Assembly (NCBI GenBank): GCA_916700875.1
Contig: CAKAKS010000039.1
Location: forward strand, 27,343,315-27,407,314
Length of the DNA stretch: 64,000 nt
Direction of reading: 5' to 3'
From: Sebastes aleutianus
Lineage: Eukaryota > Chordata > Actinopteri > Perciformes > Sebastidae
Shown in pieces: positions 62,918 to 64,000 of the stretch (positions are counted from its first letter, which is position 1; every line of letters begins with the position of its first letter). The position numbers and the translations under genes are program-made. Below the pieces are notes generated by a model. It was not told the DNA's origin and ran no database searches. It saw nothing but the letters and a program-made list of their open reading frames with translations.

Positions 62918-63052
62918 AACATACTGGCTAAGTCTGTGCCACTTTCTGGAGGAACCTTGTGAGTCCCTGAGCTCCAGCAGGCTACTGGTCACAGCGAGAG
63001 CATTCTGTTTGACCAACGTTCTCTCAATCTCCATGTGAAGTTGCTCGTCATG
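16425..63052 (-). CDS. hydin: HYDIN, axonemal central-pair protein: C-terminal 3,569 codons in 66 exons (5' partial)
   Basis: HYDIN is a giant structural protein of the central-pair apparatus (C2b projection) of motile cilia and flagella; its loss in mammals gives stiff cilia and hydrocephalus. Sequence: 66 exons join with compatible codon phases to 10,710 nt, one open frame ending TAG at 16425-16427. Conserved blocks typical of vertebrate HYDIN include YGAPLTG plus KGST (P-loop of the adenylate-kinase-like domain), GLGPSGPPIPP, CDINFGPLVYGHKK, FGPLLCGKSR and NEVSGEYLFYLV. Many segments follow the ASH/MSP pattern, LxFG.V..G followed by N.G...F. Human HYDIN is about 5,100 residues, so roughly the first 1,500 should lie above 64000. 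I see no disabling change in these exons. Intron sizes run from about 80 nt to 2 kb. The assignment is very secure; individual splice sites could be off by a few bases at weak acceptors. Confidence 0.95.
17272..17757. mobile_element. Foldback element, empty relative of 11208-12043
   Basis: Begins TTAAAGGGGAACACCACC and ends GGGCGTTGTTCCCCTTTAA, with the same central ACAATGAATGG...TCATTGTCTATGGAGC mirror. It lies in the last HYDIN intron. Confidence 0.8.
18104..18373 (-). CDS. hydin: HYDIN exon w65 (penultimate)
   Basis: 270 nt, phase 0. VCFEPHQVGEARGQLI then GPFSIRAGRNVAIPFKNVFL. Acceptor CCTGCAG, donor GTAAAG. Its acceptor and the intron before it have an inverted near-identical copy at 12.5-12.7 kb. 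Confidence 0.95.
19052..19276 (-). CDS. hydin: HYDIN exon w64
   Basis: 225 nt, phase 0. YQPLREGESTARLTLYSNDL then TLGSSHSVPVNFISYARVK, diagnostic for the HYDIN C-terminus. Acceptor CTTTAG, donor GTATGG. Confidence 0.95.
19371..19601 (-). CDS. hydin: HYDIN exon w63
   Basis: 231 nt, phase 0. VTFRNEVSGEYLFYLVIFKA, then TVQVENPLSTVTCLTTEC. Acceptor CTTCAG, donor GTGACG. Confidence 0.96.
19690..19840 (-). CDS. hydin: HYDIN exon w62
   Basis: 151 nt. FRVLMEIVKPDRPDATMSLK then GLEYIDVPASASRDYKMSF. The 1.6-kb intron before it carries a MITE with a nested tail. Acceptor CTCAG, donor GTTTGA. Confidence 0.95.
20692..21420 (+). mobile_element. MITE family A, copy 2, carrying a nested LINE/SINE tail
   Basis: Ends as in copy 1. 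At about 21081-21145 it is interrupted by TTGGGATCAATAAAGTTACT followed by CTAT repeats, the common 3' tail of fish LINE/SINE copies. Copies 1 and 3 are uninterrupted at this point. Confidence 0.82.
21476..21639 (-). CDS. hydin: HYDIN exon w61
   Basis: 164 nt. GSVFFSFPDGTGMLYSLQGT, then HTELLPVYNWLSKQQR, among the most conserved HYDIN residues. Acceptor TCACAG, donor GTAAAA. Confidence 0.96.
21813..22022 (-). CDS. hydin: HYDIN exon w60, C-terminal ASH-like domain
   Basis: 210 nt, phase 0. VFNPTNQHCSIRPVIEGEQW, then LEPLQNKTYEITYRPL. Acceptor CTCCAG, donor GTAGAG. Confidence 0.95.
22195..22620. repeat. Possible dispersed repeat in HYDIN intron
   Basis: Contains AATCCGATTTTTTGCTC and the mirrored pair ACACAGATCTGATT / AATCAGATCTGGGCC, suggesting a small palindromic element. 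I see no second copy in this window, so the call is tentative. Confidence 0.35.
22989..23217 (-). CDS. hydin: HYDIN exon w59
   Basis: 229 nt. FQWKRENFPPELSITPAKG, then CPGMEVPFEVTFAP. Acceptor AACCAG, donor GTTTGA. Confidence 0.95.
24092..24201 (-). CDS. hydin: HYDIN exon w58, ASH-like domain
   Basis: 110 nt. LNQEHLAFGAVVQRCQARKM then VLTNAGDIGA. Acceptor TGTCAG, donor GTAAGG. Confidence 0.95.
24478..24648 (-). CDS. hydin: HYDIN exon w57
   Basis: 171 nt, phase 0. LSFSPAGELNLKANGG, then YSVEIQFSPRQHIPLFSAEL and LLTIQGCCQ. Acceptor CTCCAG, donor GTAGGC. Confidence 0.95.
24761..24907 (-). CDS. hydin: HYDIN exon w56, ASH-like domain
   Basis: 147 nt, phase 0. LEVENPRQRKVK then LGSVVLGQKVKKQVVLVNRS. 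A CA/TG repeat begins within about 10 bases of its GTAGGG donor. Confidence 0.93.
25318..25845. mobile_element. Dispersed element family B, copy 1
   Basis: Marked by GCCAGCAGGGGGCGACTCCT, CAATCAGACTTC on the complement, and TGATTGACAGGTCGCTACC. Copies at 45541-46436 (other orientation) and 60975-61475. Non-coding. Confidence 0.75.
26109..26307 (-). CDS. hydin: HYDIN exon w55
   Basis: 199 nt. NTSYLKMDFQPGILSPGAVM, then VNFYPREECRYHEKLTF. Acceptor CCTCAG, donor GTGAGA. Confidence 0.94.
26443..26612 (-). CDS. hydin: HYDIN exon w54, ASH-like domain
   Basis: 170 nt. GPTFTFAIEGRSVAPSLEY, HNFGKCFLYSRGMVPASQTL, then VISNKGERDI. Acceptor TGCCAG, donor GTAATT. Confidence 0.95.
26996..27623 (+). mobile_element. 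MITE family A, copy 3
   Basis: AGGGCTGTCAATCAATTAAA at the left, TTGACAGCCGT at the right, with the common interior. Lies in the intron between w53 and w54, sense relative to the plus strand like copies 1 and 2. Confidence 0.86.
27759..27980 (-). CDS. hydin: HYDIN exon w53
   Basis: 222 nt, phase 0. STFNFLVSNLARFRSEVNFE, then SSLFFFPRSICNLRDV. Acceptor CTGTAG, donor GTGAGA. Confidence 0.93.
28074..28281 (-). CDS. hydin: HYDIN exon w52
   Basis: 208 nt. LPLSVSFTPCREGYVSFRL and DHIDTLDFGK. Acceptor GTTCAG, donor GTCAGC, phase 0 out. Confidence 0.93.
28557..29155. mobile_element. Imperfect inverted-repeat element
   Basis: TTTAAGGGCCAGACTCACCA at the left is mirrored by GGTGTGTCAAGGCCTTTAA at the right, about 600 nt apart, in the intron between w51 and w52. 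Contains a short TCACG direct repeat. No ORF of note. Confidence 0.55.
29187..29334 (-). CDS. hydin: HYDIN exon w51
   Basis: 148 nt. KVEQTFDLVNGEEELFHFSV, then LILQPMTGTVAPRDR. Acceptor TGCACAG, donor GTTACT. Confidence 0.94.
29490..29965. mobile_element. Palindrome-ended element with 14-bp flanking duplication
   Basis: Left flank TGATTTAAATAATA precedes GACTGTATGG; right end TATACAGTCTA is followed by TGATTTAAACAATA. One mismatch separates the flanks, so this looks like a long target-site duplication of a fairly recent insertion. Confidence 0.65.
30468..30633 (-). CDS. hydin: HYDIN exon w50
   Basis: 166 nt. SLSVPFLCVGFAKEP then LDRPHLNFGELLIG, ending one domain and opening the next. The acceptor's pyrimidine tract is a pure TG microsatellite that runs directly into CAG. 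Confidence 0.94.
30637..30665. repeat. Microsatellite forming the acceptor tract of exon w50
   Basis: (CA)n on the plus strand, so the HYDIN pre-mRNA has (UG)n immediately before the CAG of w50. Confidence 0.95.
31027..31153 (-). CDS. hydin: HYDIN exon w49
   Basis: 127 nt. CFSVVNPTSEPYSFKWRCED then PSGTILPGKKVE. Acceptor CCACAG, donor GTAAGG. Confidence 0.94.
31249..31449 (-). CDS. hydin: HYDIN exon w48
   Basis: 201 nt. QAPCVSLRGRSLLPHYHFDL and VIEFNPVIYS. The CTTTCAG acceptor was preferred over TTGCAG 16 bases in, because only it keeps the codon from w47. Confidence 0.92.
31932..32163 (-). CDS. hydin: HYDIN exon w47
   Basis: 232 nt. ISVDPSIGAIEPGAIQDFSI then HFSPLEVAQFQGRLFC. Acceptor GCTATAG, donor GTACAG. 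Confidence 0.92.
32242..32336 (-). CDS. hydin: HYDIN exon w46
   Basis: 95 nt. LQIVNHGTVKLEFSWQVLMD, the N.G...F.W strand. Acceptor TTGCAG, donor GTAATA. The frame also stays open across the 78-nt intron to w47, but splicing is supported by both sites and by conservation. Confidence 0.9.
32540..32700 (-). CDS. hydin: HYDIN exon w45
   Basis: 161 nt. EIKTDPEPCCSVVEGSQWEL, then LRISAVCDYVKFSC. Acceptor ACGCAG, donor GTAAGT. Confidence 0.94.
32784..33008 (-). CDS. hydin: HYDIN exon w44
   Basis: 225 nt, phase 0. HLHAGCSKEVTVTFSSNQPV and WDDRQRTVQWL, both characteristic of HYDIN. Acceptor TTACAG, donor GTACAC. Confidence 0.95.
33169..33311 (-). CDS. hydin: HYDIN exon w43, ASH-like domain
   Basis: 143 nt. 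HYEVLNFGDCHIDCPYQESF then TNHSSSQVVRFEWP. Acceptor CTCACAG, donor GTAAAG. Confidence 0.95.
33462..33701 (-). CDS. hydin: HYDIN exon w42
   Basis: 240 nt. VGDQVEFEVSFCSDEP, then KAKMSLQVEDNKYGNTIIQV and a conserved helix leading into w43. Acceptor TCCACAG, donor GTAAGA. Confidence 0.93.
34014..34122 (-). CDS. hydin: HYDIN exon w41
   Basis: 109 nt. VQIDMLDKHGVFTLKAAPGN. Acceptor GTGTAG, donor GTACAA; ends one base into a codon. Confidence 0.9.
34292..34487 (-). CDS. hydin: HYDIN exon w40
   Basis: 196 nt. MTPTFKSKVLELDLMGEG, later HTRPLVLLNDGNIPAQ. Acceptor ATCCAG, donor GTGGGA. Confidence 0.93.
34638..34786 (-). CDS. hydin: HYDIN exon w39
   Basis: 149 nt. TLSIPSLSHSFAVVTFAPQT and MQLYSAVFDASLE, the closing strands of the w38 domain. 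Acceptor TTACAG, donor GTATGA. Confidence 0.93.
34892..35124 (-). CDS. hydin: HYDIN exon w38, ASH-like domain
   Basis: 233 nt. IYVRDEKRFIFNKVLVGRTA then ARFKLINNSKVPCVLSL. Acceptor TTCCCAG after a T-rich tract, donor GTAAGG. Confidence 0.95.
36632..36836 (-). CDS. hydin: HYDIN exon w37
   Basis: 205 nt. NRLNMGVFSVSPCAGSLQPG then LLIDISDRDP and YRLLAEVCKP, closing an ASH domain. Acceptor CTCCAG, donor GTGAGA. Confidence 0.94.
38411..38516 (-). CDS. hydin: HYDIN exon w36
   Basis: 106 nt. A hydrophilic, poorly conserved insert (SGKPTGAGSKVRHESFQKDA). Only one of the three frames is open, and it matches the phases of both neighbours. Confidence 0.8.
39782..39937 (-). CDS. hydin: HYDIN exon w35, ASH-like domain
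   Basis: 156 nt. CDINFGPLVYGHKKSQSFTI then ENNGDFETRFII. Acceptor CTTTAG, donor GTAGGA. Confidence 0.95.
40219..40301 (-). CDS. hydin: HYDIN exon w34
   Basis: 83 nt. VIEPNIGVGGEPIATLVIKV, conserved in HYDIN. Acceptor CTGCAG, donor GTTAAG. Confidence 0.93.
40460..40628 (-). CDS. hydin: HYDIN exon w33
   Basis: 169 nt. FTFQQTDPAQPKLDSIFTVC and PQSGSLMPHEKSTTVQI. Acceptor CACAAG (weak), fixed by the codon split with w32. Donor GTCAGA. Confidence 0.9.
40742..40835 (-). CDS. hydin: HYDIN exon w32, ASH-like domain
   Basis: 94 nt. GCLDFGTIKVFEEVKLCLRM then KNQGKYEIAY, a canonical ASH opening. Acceptor GGCAG, donor GTGAGT. Confidence 0.93.
41582..41675 (-). CDS. hydin: HYDIN exon w31
   Basis: 94 nt. 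QVTAEAYDIALDITP, a conserved junction between two ASH domains. Acceptor TTTCAG, donor GTACAA. Confidence 0.93.
41850..42048 (-). CDS. hydin: HYDIN exon w30
   Basis: 199 nt. ALPVSWRLQGVEELGDEFSV and PLTLHFRARRPLHIKK, the last strands of an ASH domain. Acceptor CTCTAG, donor GTAGAG. Confidence 0.93.
42134..42306 (-). CDS. hydin: HYDIN exon w29
   Basis: 173 nt. ELTVWAYPTKLG at the start, then PVIINLSCWGVRPELELESK. Acceptor TGTTAG, donor GTACCA. Confidence 0.93.
42427..42586 (-). CDS. hydin: HYDIN exon w28
   Basis: 160 nt. YPENTERLVIHNNTGLEAEV and LLDPPTMTLKP, the N.....V.F and P....L.P pattern of an ASH domain. Confidence 0.93.
42680..42799 (-). CDS. hydin: HYDIN exon w27
   Basis: 120 nt. Ends YFEFGPLLCGKSRD, one of the most conserved HYDIN blocks. 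Acceptor CCCCAG, donor GTGAGA. The 1.2-kb intron upstream contains a tRNA-headed SINE. Confidence 0.95.
43005..43318 (-). mobile_element. tRNA-headed SINE-like element
   Basis: On the minus strand it begins TGGCTCAGAGGTAGAGCAGG and reaches GTGGTTCAATCCC, which fit Pol III A and B boxes of a tRNA-derived head. The body contains the complement of CACTCAAAGCGCTTTACA and TTCACACAC.. ..CTGATGGC, known from abundant teleost repeats. It lies in the intron between w26 and w27. Confidence 0.6.
44013..44195 (-). CDS. hydin: HYDIN exon w26, ASH-like domain
   Basis: 183 nt. FRWVVPANGEVVLKIWFYSD and LLGTRRHYQLLCRG. The donor was placed at GTCAGT inside ...CACAT because it alone gives phase 2 into w27; the GTCAGC four bases later does not. 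Confidence 0.88.
44221..44248. repeat. (CA)n microsatellite near exon w26 acceptor
   Basis: Short CA tract about 25 nt upstream (transcript sense) of the w26 acceptor. Confidence 0.93.
44322..44563 (-). CDS. hydin: HYDIN exon w25, Lys-rich, GC donor
   Basis: 242 nt. Low-complexity basic sequence (KEKDRKSKESQKSKRQTSAK). There is no usable GT at its 3' end; the only site that keeps frame is AG followed by GCAAGG, a consensus GC-AG donor. The acceptor CTAAAG is weak but phase-consistent. Confidence 0.8.
44812..45018 (-). CDS. hydin: HYDIN exon w24
   Basis: 207 nt, phase 0. Starts VLDDLGLGPSGPPIPPPTTF, a strongly conserved HYDIN signature. It is followed by an acidic stretch ahead of the Lys-rich w25. 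Confidence 0.95.
45137..45334 (-). CDS. hydin: HYDIN exon w23
   Basis: 198 nt, phase 0. Basic start, then HIELNVTGKDYPSATELLKG. The intron before it is 1.9 kb and holds a dispersed element. Acceptor TTCACAG, donor GTATGG. Confidence 0.88.
45541..46436. mobile_element. Dispersed element family B, copy 2, with insert
   Basis: Reverse orientation to copy 1: CAACCAGAGGAGTCGCCCCC at the right end and GTAGCGACCTGTCAATCACA internally. About 400 nt (45890-46310), containing CAAACAAACCAACAAACC repeats and purine-rich DNA, has no counterpart in copy 1 and may be a second insertion. Confidence 0.65.
47245..47409 (-). CDS. hydin: HYDIN exon w22
   Basis: 165 nt, phase 0. VDELQSRFRAYELSQEQVKH then ILRHWDRTRG, a conserved HYDIN helical segment. 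Acceptor ATCCAG, donor GTGAGT. Confidence 0.9.
47655..47752 (-). CDS. hydin: HYDIN exon w21, duplicate of w18
   Basis: 98 nt. HQIKDTDHSHKRTGEATGL, aligning with w18. The acceptors of both exons read TACAG followed by TGC. Donor GTGAGT after Lys-Glu-Met, phase 0. Confidence 0.75.
48347..48509 (-). CDS. hydin: HYDIN exon w20, expanded duplicate of w17
   Basis: 163 nt. Starts STLAPDVQPTSSLNI and contains QQHHLNGEAGR, which recalls w17. The acceptor follows an uninterrupted run of 22 T on the coding strand. Donor GTCATA; the single leftover base joins w21 as Val, exactly as w17 joins w18. Confidence 0.75.
48514..48535. repeat. A22 homopolymer at exon w20 acceptor
   Basis: Twenty-two A on the plus strand, giving 22 U immediately before CCAG of the w20 acceptor. 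Length is likely to vary between alleles. Confidence 0.95.
48651..48770 (-). CDS. hydin: HYDIN exon w19, duplicate of w16
   Basis: 120 nt, phase 0 both ends with the CTTAG acceptor chosen. STETAEMKKLRVEKELKKSK, then KKGGERENKEDGE, a shorter relative of the basic half of w16. Other acceptors (48763, 48754) would break the phase from w18. Confidence 0.75.
49437..49540 (-). CDS. hydin: HYDIN exon w18
   Basis: 104 nt. RHSKEADDLQKQTEEPKAL and a Pro-rich end, low complexity and variable. Clearly similar in nucleotide and protein sequence to w21. Acceptor TTACAG, donor GTAGGT. Confidence 0.78.
49643..49682 (-). CDS. hydin: HYDIN exon w17, 40-nt microexon
   Basis: Encodes STDALNGLHQLNE plus one base. 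The CTCTCTAG acceptor has a good pyrimidine tract and the donor is GTGCAAG. It starts with Ser-Thr in phase 0, as do w19 and w20. Omitting it would break the frame into w18, which supports it. Confidence 0.7.
50214..50245. repeat. (AT)n microsatellite
   Basis: About 16 AT units in the 1.1-kb intron between w16 and w17, an otherwise AT-rich stretch where I see nothing else. Confidence 0.93.
50774..50930 (-). CDS. hydin: HYDIN exon w16, Lys/Glu coiled coil
   Basis: 157 nt. IEKEQEEKRHQVELKRLREE, then KKSKKGGKKDPKE. The acceptor GTGTAAG is weak but the codon joins correctly to w15. Its second half resembles w19, which I read as a tandem duplicate of this exon. Confidence 0.85.
51030..51700. mobile_element. 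Inverted-repeat element related to 7696-8726
   Basis: Left CTTAAAGGTGCAGTGTGTAG, right ...ACACAATGTTCCTTTAAG. The interior shares the AAAATGG...GATGTTGCAATGGAACGAA block with 878-965. It lies in the intron between w15 and w16. Confidence 0.75.
52021..52162 (-). CDS. hydin: HYDIN exon w15, charged coil
   Basis: 142 nt. ADREDRWLQQLDEEEYNALP is a conserved HYDIN helix, followed by a basic run (RHRKKRRLQKL). Acceptor TTCTAG, donor GTACTG. Confidence 0.92.
52296..52479 (-). CDS. hydin: HYDIN exon w14, degenerate kinase motif
   Basis: 184 nt. LSDCYRGIVIDGLESVYTQS aligns with the adenylate-kinase region that normally reads DGFPRT; here it is DGLESV, so the catalytic arginine is absent. The exon then enters a charged helix (YAALKARQRVQRE). 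Confidence 0.92.
52770..53090 (-). mobile_element. MITE family A fragment, reverse orientation
   Basis: Carries the complement of the family interior (GGGTCCCTTGACCTCTGACC, GGGTACCCATGAGCCTCCCC) but lacks both AGGGCTGTCA termini. Confidence 0.82.
53449..53523 (-). CDS. hydin: HYDIN exon w13
   Basis: 75 nt, phase 0. LSNLLPEQLLVDILAERFQ matches the LP..L..IL..R helix that precedes the substrate-binding motif in adenylate kinases. Confidence 0.92.
53762..53940 (-). CDS. hydin: HYDIN exon w12
   Basis: 179 nt. A variable insert (includes HLETSIPAPHSAQALHD) between the P-loop and the second half of the kinase-like domain. Acceptor TTCTAG preceded by an AT repeat, donor GTACAG after CGC CTG. Confidence 0.8.
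54285..54449 (-). CDS. hydin: HYDIN exon w11, P-loop continuation
   Basis: 165 nt. Opens with KGSTVAALGRHYGGACLSVD. Joined to w10 this gives G-A-P-L-T-G-K-G-S, a full Walker A match, followed by the strand and helix expected in adenylate-kinase-like folds. The 1.8-kb intron before it carries a 1.6-kb inverted-repeat element. Confidence 0.92.
54576..56152. mobile_element. 1.58-kb foldback element in HYDIN intron
   Basis: Left GCCCTGAGAGGCAAG...TCTGGTGATCCA and right TGGATCACCAGA...CTTGCCTCTCAGGGC form an inverted repeat over about 43 nt. Inside, 54697-54795 is mirrored by 55674-55750, and the GTGTTTACTGCTGT block at 54808 by ACAGCAGTAAACAC at 55043. No transposase ORF is visible. Confidence 0.82.
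56277..56447 (-). CDS. hydin: HYDIN exon w10, start of adenylate-kinase-like domain
   Basis: 171 nt. Ends with GIAIIVYGAPLTG, a beta strand running into the first half of a Walker A loop; the lysine of the motif is in the next exon. Acceptor TTTCAG, donor GTGAAG. Confidence 0.92.
56560..56697 (-). CDS. hydin: HYDIN exon w9, acidic linker
   Basis: 138 nt if the upstream CAG is used. The acceptor is a CAGCAG tandem, so the exon could also start at 56694 and lose one residue. Encodes an acidic helical stretch including LKEGLDENEAVTGD. The GTGAGT donor leaves one base. Confidence 0.85.
56800..56929 (-). CDS. hydin: HYDIN exon w8
   Basis: 130 nt. Starts ILRLMQGYDENNILLLPPRA, a conserved HYDIN block that leads into the kinase-like domain. 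Acceptor ATGTAG, donor GTAGTT, ends one base into a codon. Confidence 0.9.
57127..57290 (-). mobile_element. MITE family A short fragment
   Basis: Interior only (GGGGTCCATTGACCTCTGAC to CACATGCAGCTTGGGGCA), reverse orientation, no termini. Confidence 0.78.
57430..57560 (+). repeat. Dispersed repeat shared with 31790-31900
   Basis: Both copies contain TGACCTCT.GGATAATCACAGCC and AGGGCATTCAGAGG in the same order and orientation. Confidence 0.7.
58351..58590 (-). CDS. hydin: HYDIN exon w7, ASH-like domain
   Basis: 240 nt, phase 0, acceptor TTGCAG and donor GTACAG. LEFCPPVLELGPCLPA followed by VTVKNPCSFPIEFY is a clear ASH domain. It is the last beta-sandwich before the nucleotide-binding-like region. 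Confidence 0.93.
58686..58808 (-). CDS. hydin: HYDIN exon w6
   Basis: 123 nt, phase 0. IPSSGTLSSGERVNVQIRF then SPAEG is the typical P..G.L..G....V...F.P end of an ASH domain. I chose the GTGAAG donor directly after the GGG codon because it restores frame into w7; the frame otherwise runs into a stop 39 nt further on. Confidence 0.82.
59155..59310 (+). repeat. Dispersed repeat shared with 988-1150
   Basis: Shares CATCGATGCAGGCTCGCTGT, GGAGGGTTATATAAC and TAATATGGCGGACCCT with the copy at the window start. Confidence 0.75.
59457..59537 (-). CDS. hydin: HYDIN exon w5
   Basis: 81 nt, phase 0 at both ends. Encodes LFNHESVPCYWSIAEKEKPL, the N.. .P..W strand of the domain started in w4. Acceptor CATCAG, donor GTACAG. 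Confidence 0.88.
60076..60189 (-). CDS. hydin: HYDIN exon w4
   Basis: 114 nt, phase 0 at both ends, acceptor TTACAG and donor GTAATA. Contains VPAITVSTDTLQFDTV, the first strands of another ASH-like domain. Confidence 0.9.
60294..60421 (-). CDS. hydin: HYDIN exon w3
   Basis: 128 nt. Completes the domain opened in w2 (GFSAEFERVKNLPCG, then VTFDPQGDNLKMGDI). CAAAG acceptor, GTACAC donor, ends on a whole codon. The intron before it is 1.8 kb and carries a dispersed element. Confidence 0.88.
60975..61475. mobile_element. Dispersed element family B, copy 3
   Basis: GTCAGCAGGGGGCGACTCCT near the left end and GTGATTGACAGGTTGCTACC internally, same orientation as copy 1, in the 1.8-kb intron between w2 and w3. 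It includes the TTTGGTCTCCTAAAAATGTC segment that is inverted in copy 2. Confidence 0.75.
62219..62355 (-). CDS. hydin: HYDIN exon w2, ASH-like domain
   Basis: 137 nt, CCTCAG acceptor and GTAACA donor. YVLDFGYVIPGNVLSHTV followed by VTNTGSVTVSF is a textbook ASH/MSP opening. Phases: one base in, one base out. Confidence 0.9.
62887..62915. repeat. (TG)n microsatellite next to exon w1 donor
   Basis: Its edge is about 10 nt from the GTATGT donor of w1. Confidence 0.95.
62925..63052 (-). CDS. hydin: HYDIN exon w1 (first in window)
   Basis: 128 nt. Opens on a whole codon after CTCCAG and closes two bases into a codon at a GTATGT donor. It begins HDEQLHMEIERTLVKQ, a charged helical linker before the next beta-sandwich domain. 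A CA-repeat starts about 10 nt inside the downstream intron. Confidence 0.85.
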
Positions 63053-64000
63053 CTGGAGGCAGCAGGCAAAAGAGAGAAAAAGAAAAAGGGAGAGGGAGAC
63101 CGAAGAAGGAAGGAAGGCACAGAAGGAAGGGTACATTAAACACTCGAAAGTTACTAAAAAAGTGTTGAAGAGTTACGGAAGCAATAAACAGCACAGTCCC
63201 AATGGTGAGAACAATAATTCAAGGTACCTCCAAATCTAGCTTTACCAGTCCAAGCAAAATACATACACAGTTTTGATCTATTAAACAGCAAGTAAACTTT
63301 AGAATGGCAGATATCTCATAATCTGTCTAGTCAAAGCTCCCTTCAGGATAATAATTAATATTTTTTCTTTCCAATGTGCTTGGGAGGTTGCGCTCCTGAC
63401 ACGCCTGCCGTCACTAAGAAACCAAAACCTAACGTAACCGCTGTACGAGAGCAGTTCAGAGTGGAGGCGGTGAGCTAGCCAGTGTAGCACGCTCACATGC
63501 ACACACTGCCGGCCTAGCTATGTCAACAAAGCAACGAGAAGCTCGAATTACAACACACACAGAGGGAGAGCGACTTAATTCTCTGCTCAGGTAGACATTA
63601 CTCCTCTATATCTTTACAAAGCAAATAGTTGTTTGCTGCTATATTAATACTGAACATATCGAATAGAGCATCTTTAAAGGAATTTTCACTAGTAATATTT
63701 AAACTTCAAGATATCCCCACTTCTTACTTTCTGACTAGCCATAATTCCAGTACCATACAGTATATCAACTATTGCATTTACTATGTCATGACAGGTGTAT
63801 TGCGCAAAGGTAGCGCAGTGTCGGGTTTGAAGTTGTTTGGATTAGGCCGCACTGCACTAGCAACAACAACAGATAGAAAGTCACCGAAGTCAGGGTTTTT
63901 TGTGGATACGGTGGTAATGTTGCCAATTTGTCAGTTTATGCACAGGTGTTGCAGTGCTTATCTTTCCTTTCCTTATCTGCTATGAAAAGGTTTGCATTTT

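Noticed and set aside
63299..64000. Possible further HYDIN exons or a separate gene
   Set aside because: The open frames here lack flanking splice sites and HYDIN-like residues; the sequence resembles dispersed repeat, so I left it unannotated.

Overview
The window looks like nuclear DNA of a bony (teleost) fish. Short exons with clean GT-AG boundaries sit in introns packed with fish-type repeats: recurrent miniature inverted-repeat elements, a LINE 3' tail, a tRNA-headed SINE and long CA/TG microsatellites. Both protein-coding genes I recognise lie on the minus strand, so they read from high to low coordinates.

HYDIN fills about 16.2-63.05 kb. I placed 66 coding exons by reading splice sites and carrying the codon phase across every junction. 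Together they give 10,710 nt (3,569 codons plus a stop) with no frame break. The gene is 5'-truncated by the window edge: its N-terminal exons lie beyond 64000. In transcript order the protein runs through ASH/MSP-like beta-sandwich domains (58.3-63.05 kb), a P-loop adenylate-kinase-like domain (52.3-56.5 kb), a charged coiled region (44.3-52.2 kb) that contains a duplicated exon block, then a long series of ASH-like domains (19-44.2 kb) and a conserved C-terminal tail ending at a TAG at 16425. HYDIN is a structural protein of the central-pair apparatus of motile cilia.

NECAB2 follows in the same orientation. Exon 1 (13471-13803) carries the N-terminus and exon 2 (4189-4213) is a 25-nt microexon that starts the first EF-hand. 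The rest of the gene lies below coordinate 1. Intron 1 (9.3 kb) holds a tRNA-Pro(AGG) gene with a decayed tandem copy, a 1-kb inverted-repeat element, a nested foldback element, and an inverted duplicate of a HYDIN intron-exon junction.

The remaining sequence is introns and about 2.4 kb between the genes. HYDIN introns where I see only AT-rich or low-complexity sequence and no recognisable element are 30634-31026, 31450-31931 (apart from a dispersed fragment at 31790-31900), 33702-34013, 38517-39781, 47753-48346, 48771-49436, 49683-50773 (with an AT microsatellite), 59538-60075 and 62356-62924. At 35125-36631 and 36837-38410 I see only scattered fragments of dispersed repeats. The last kilobase (63053-64000) is intron or upstream gene sequence with no exon I can support. 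No CRISPR array, operon or prokaryotic feature is present.
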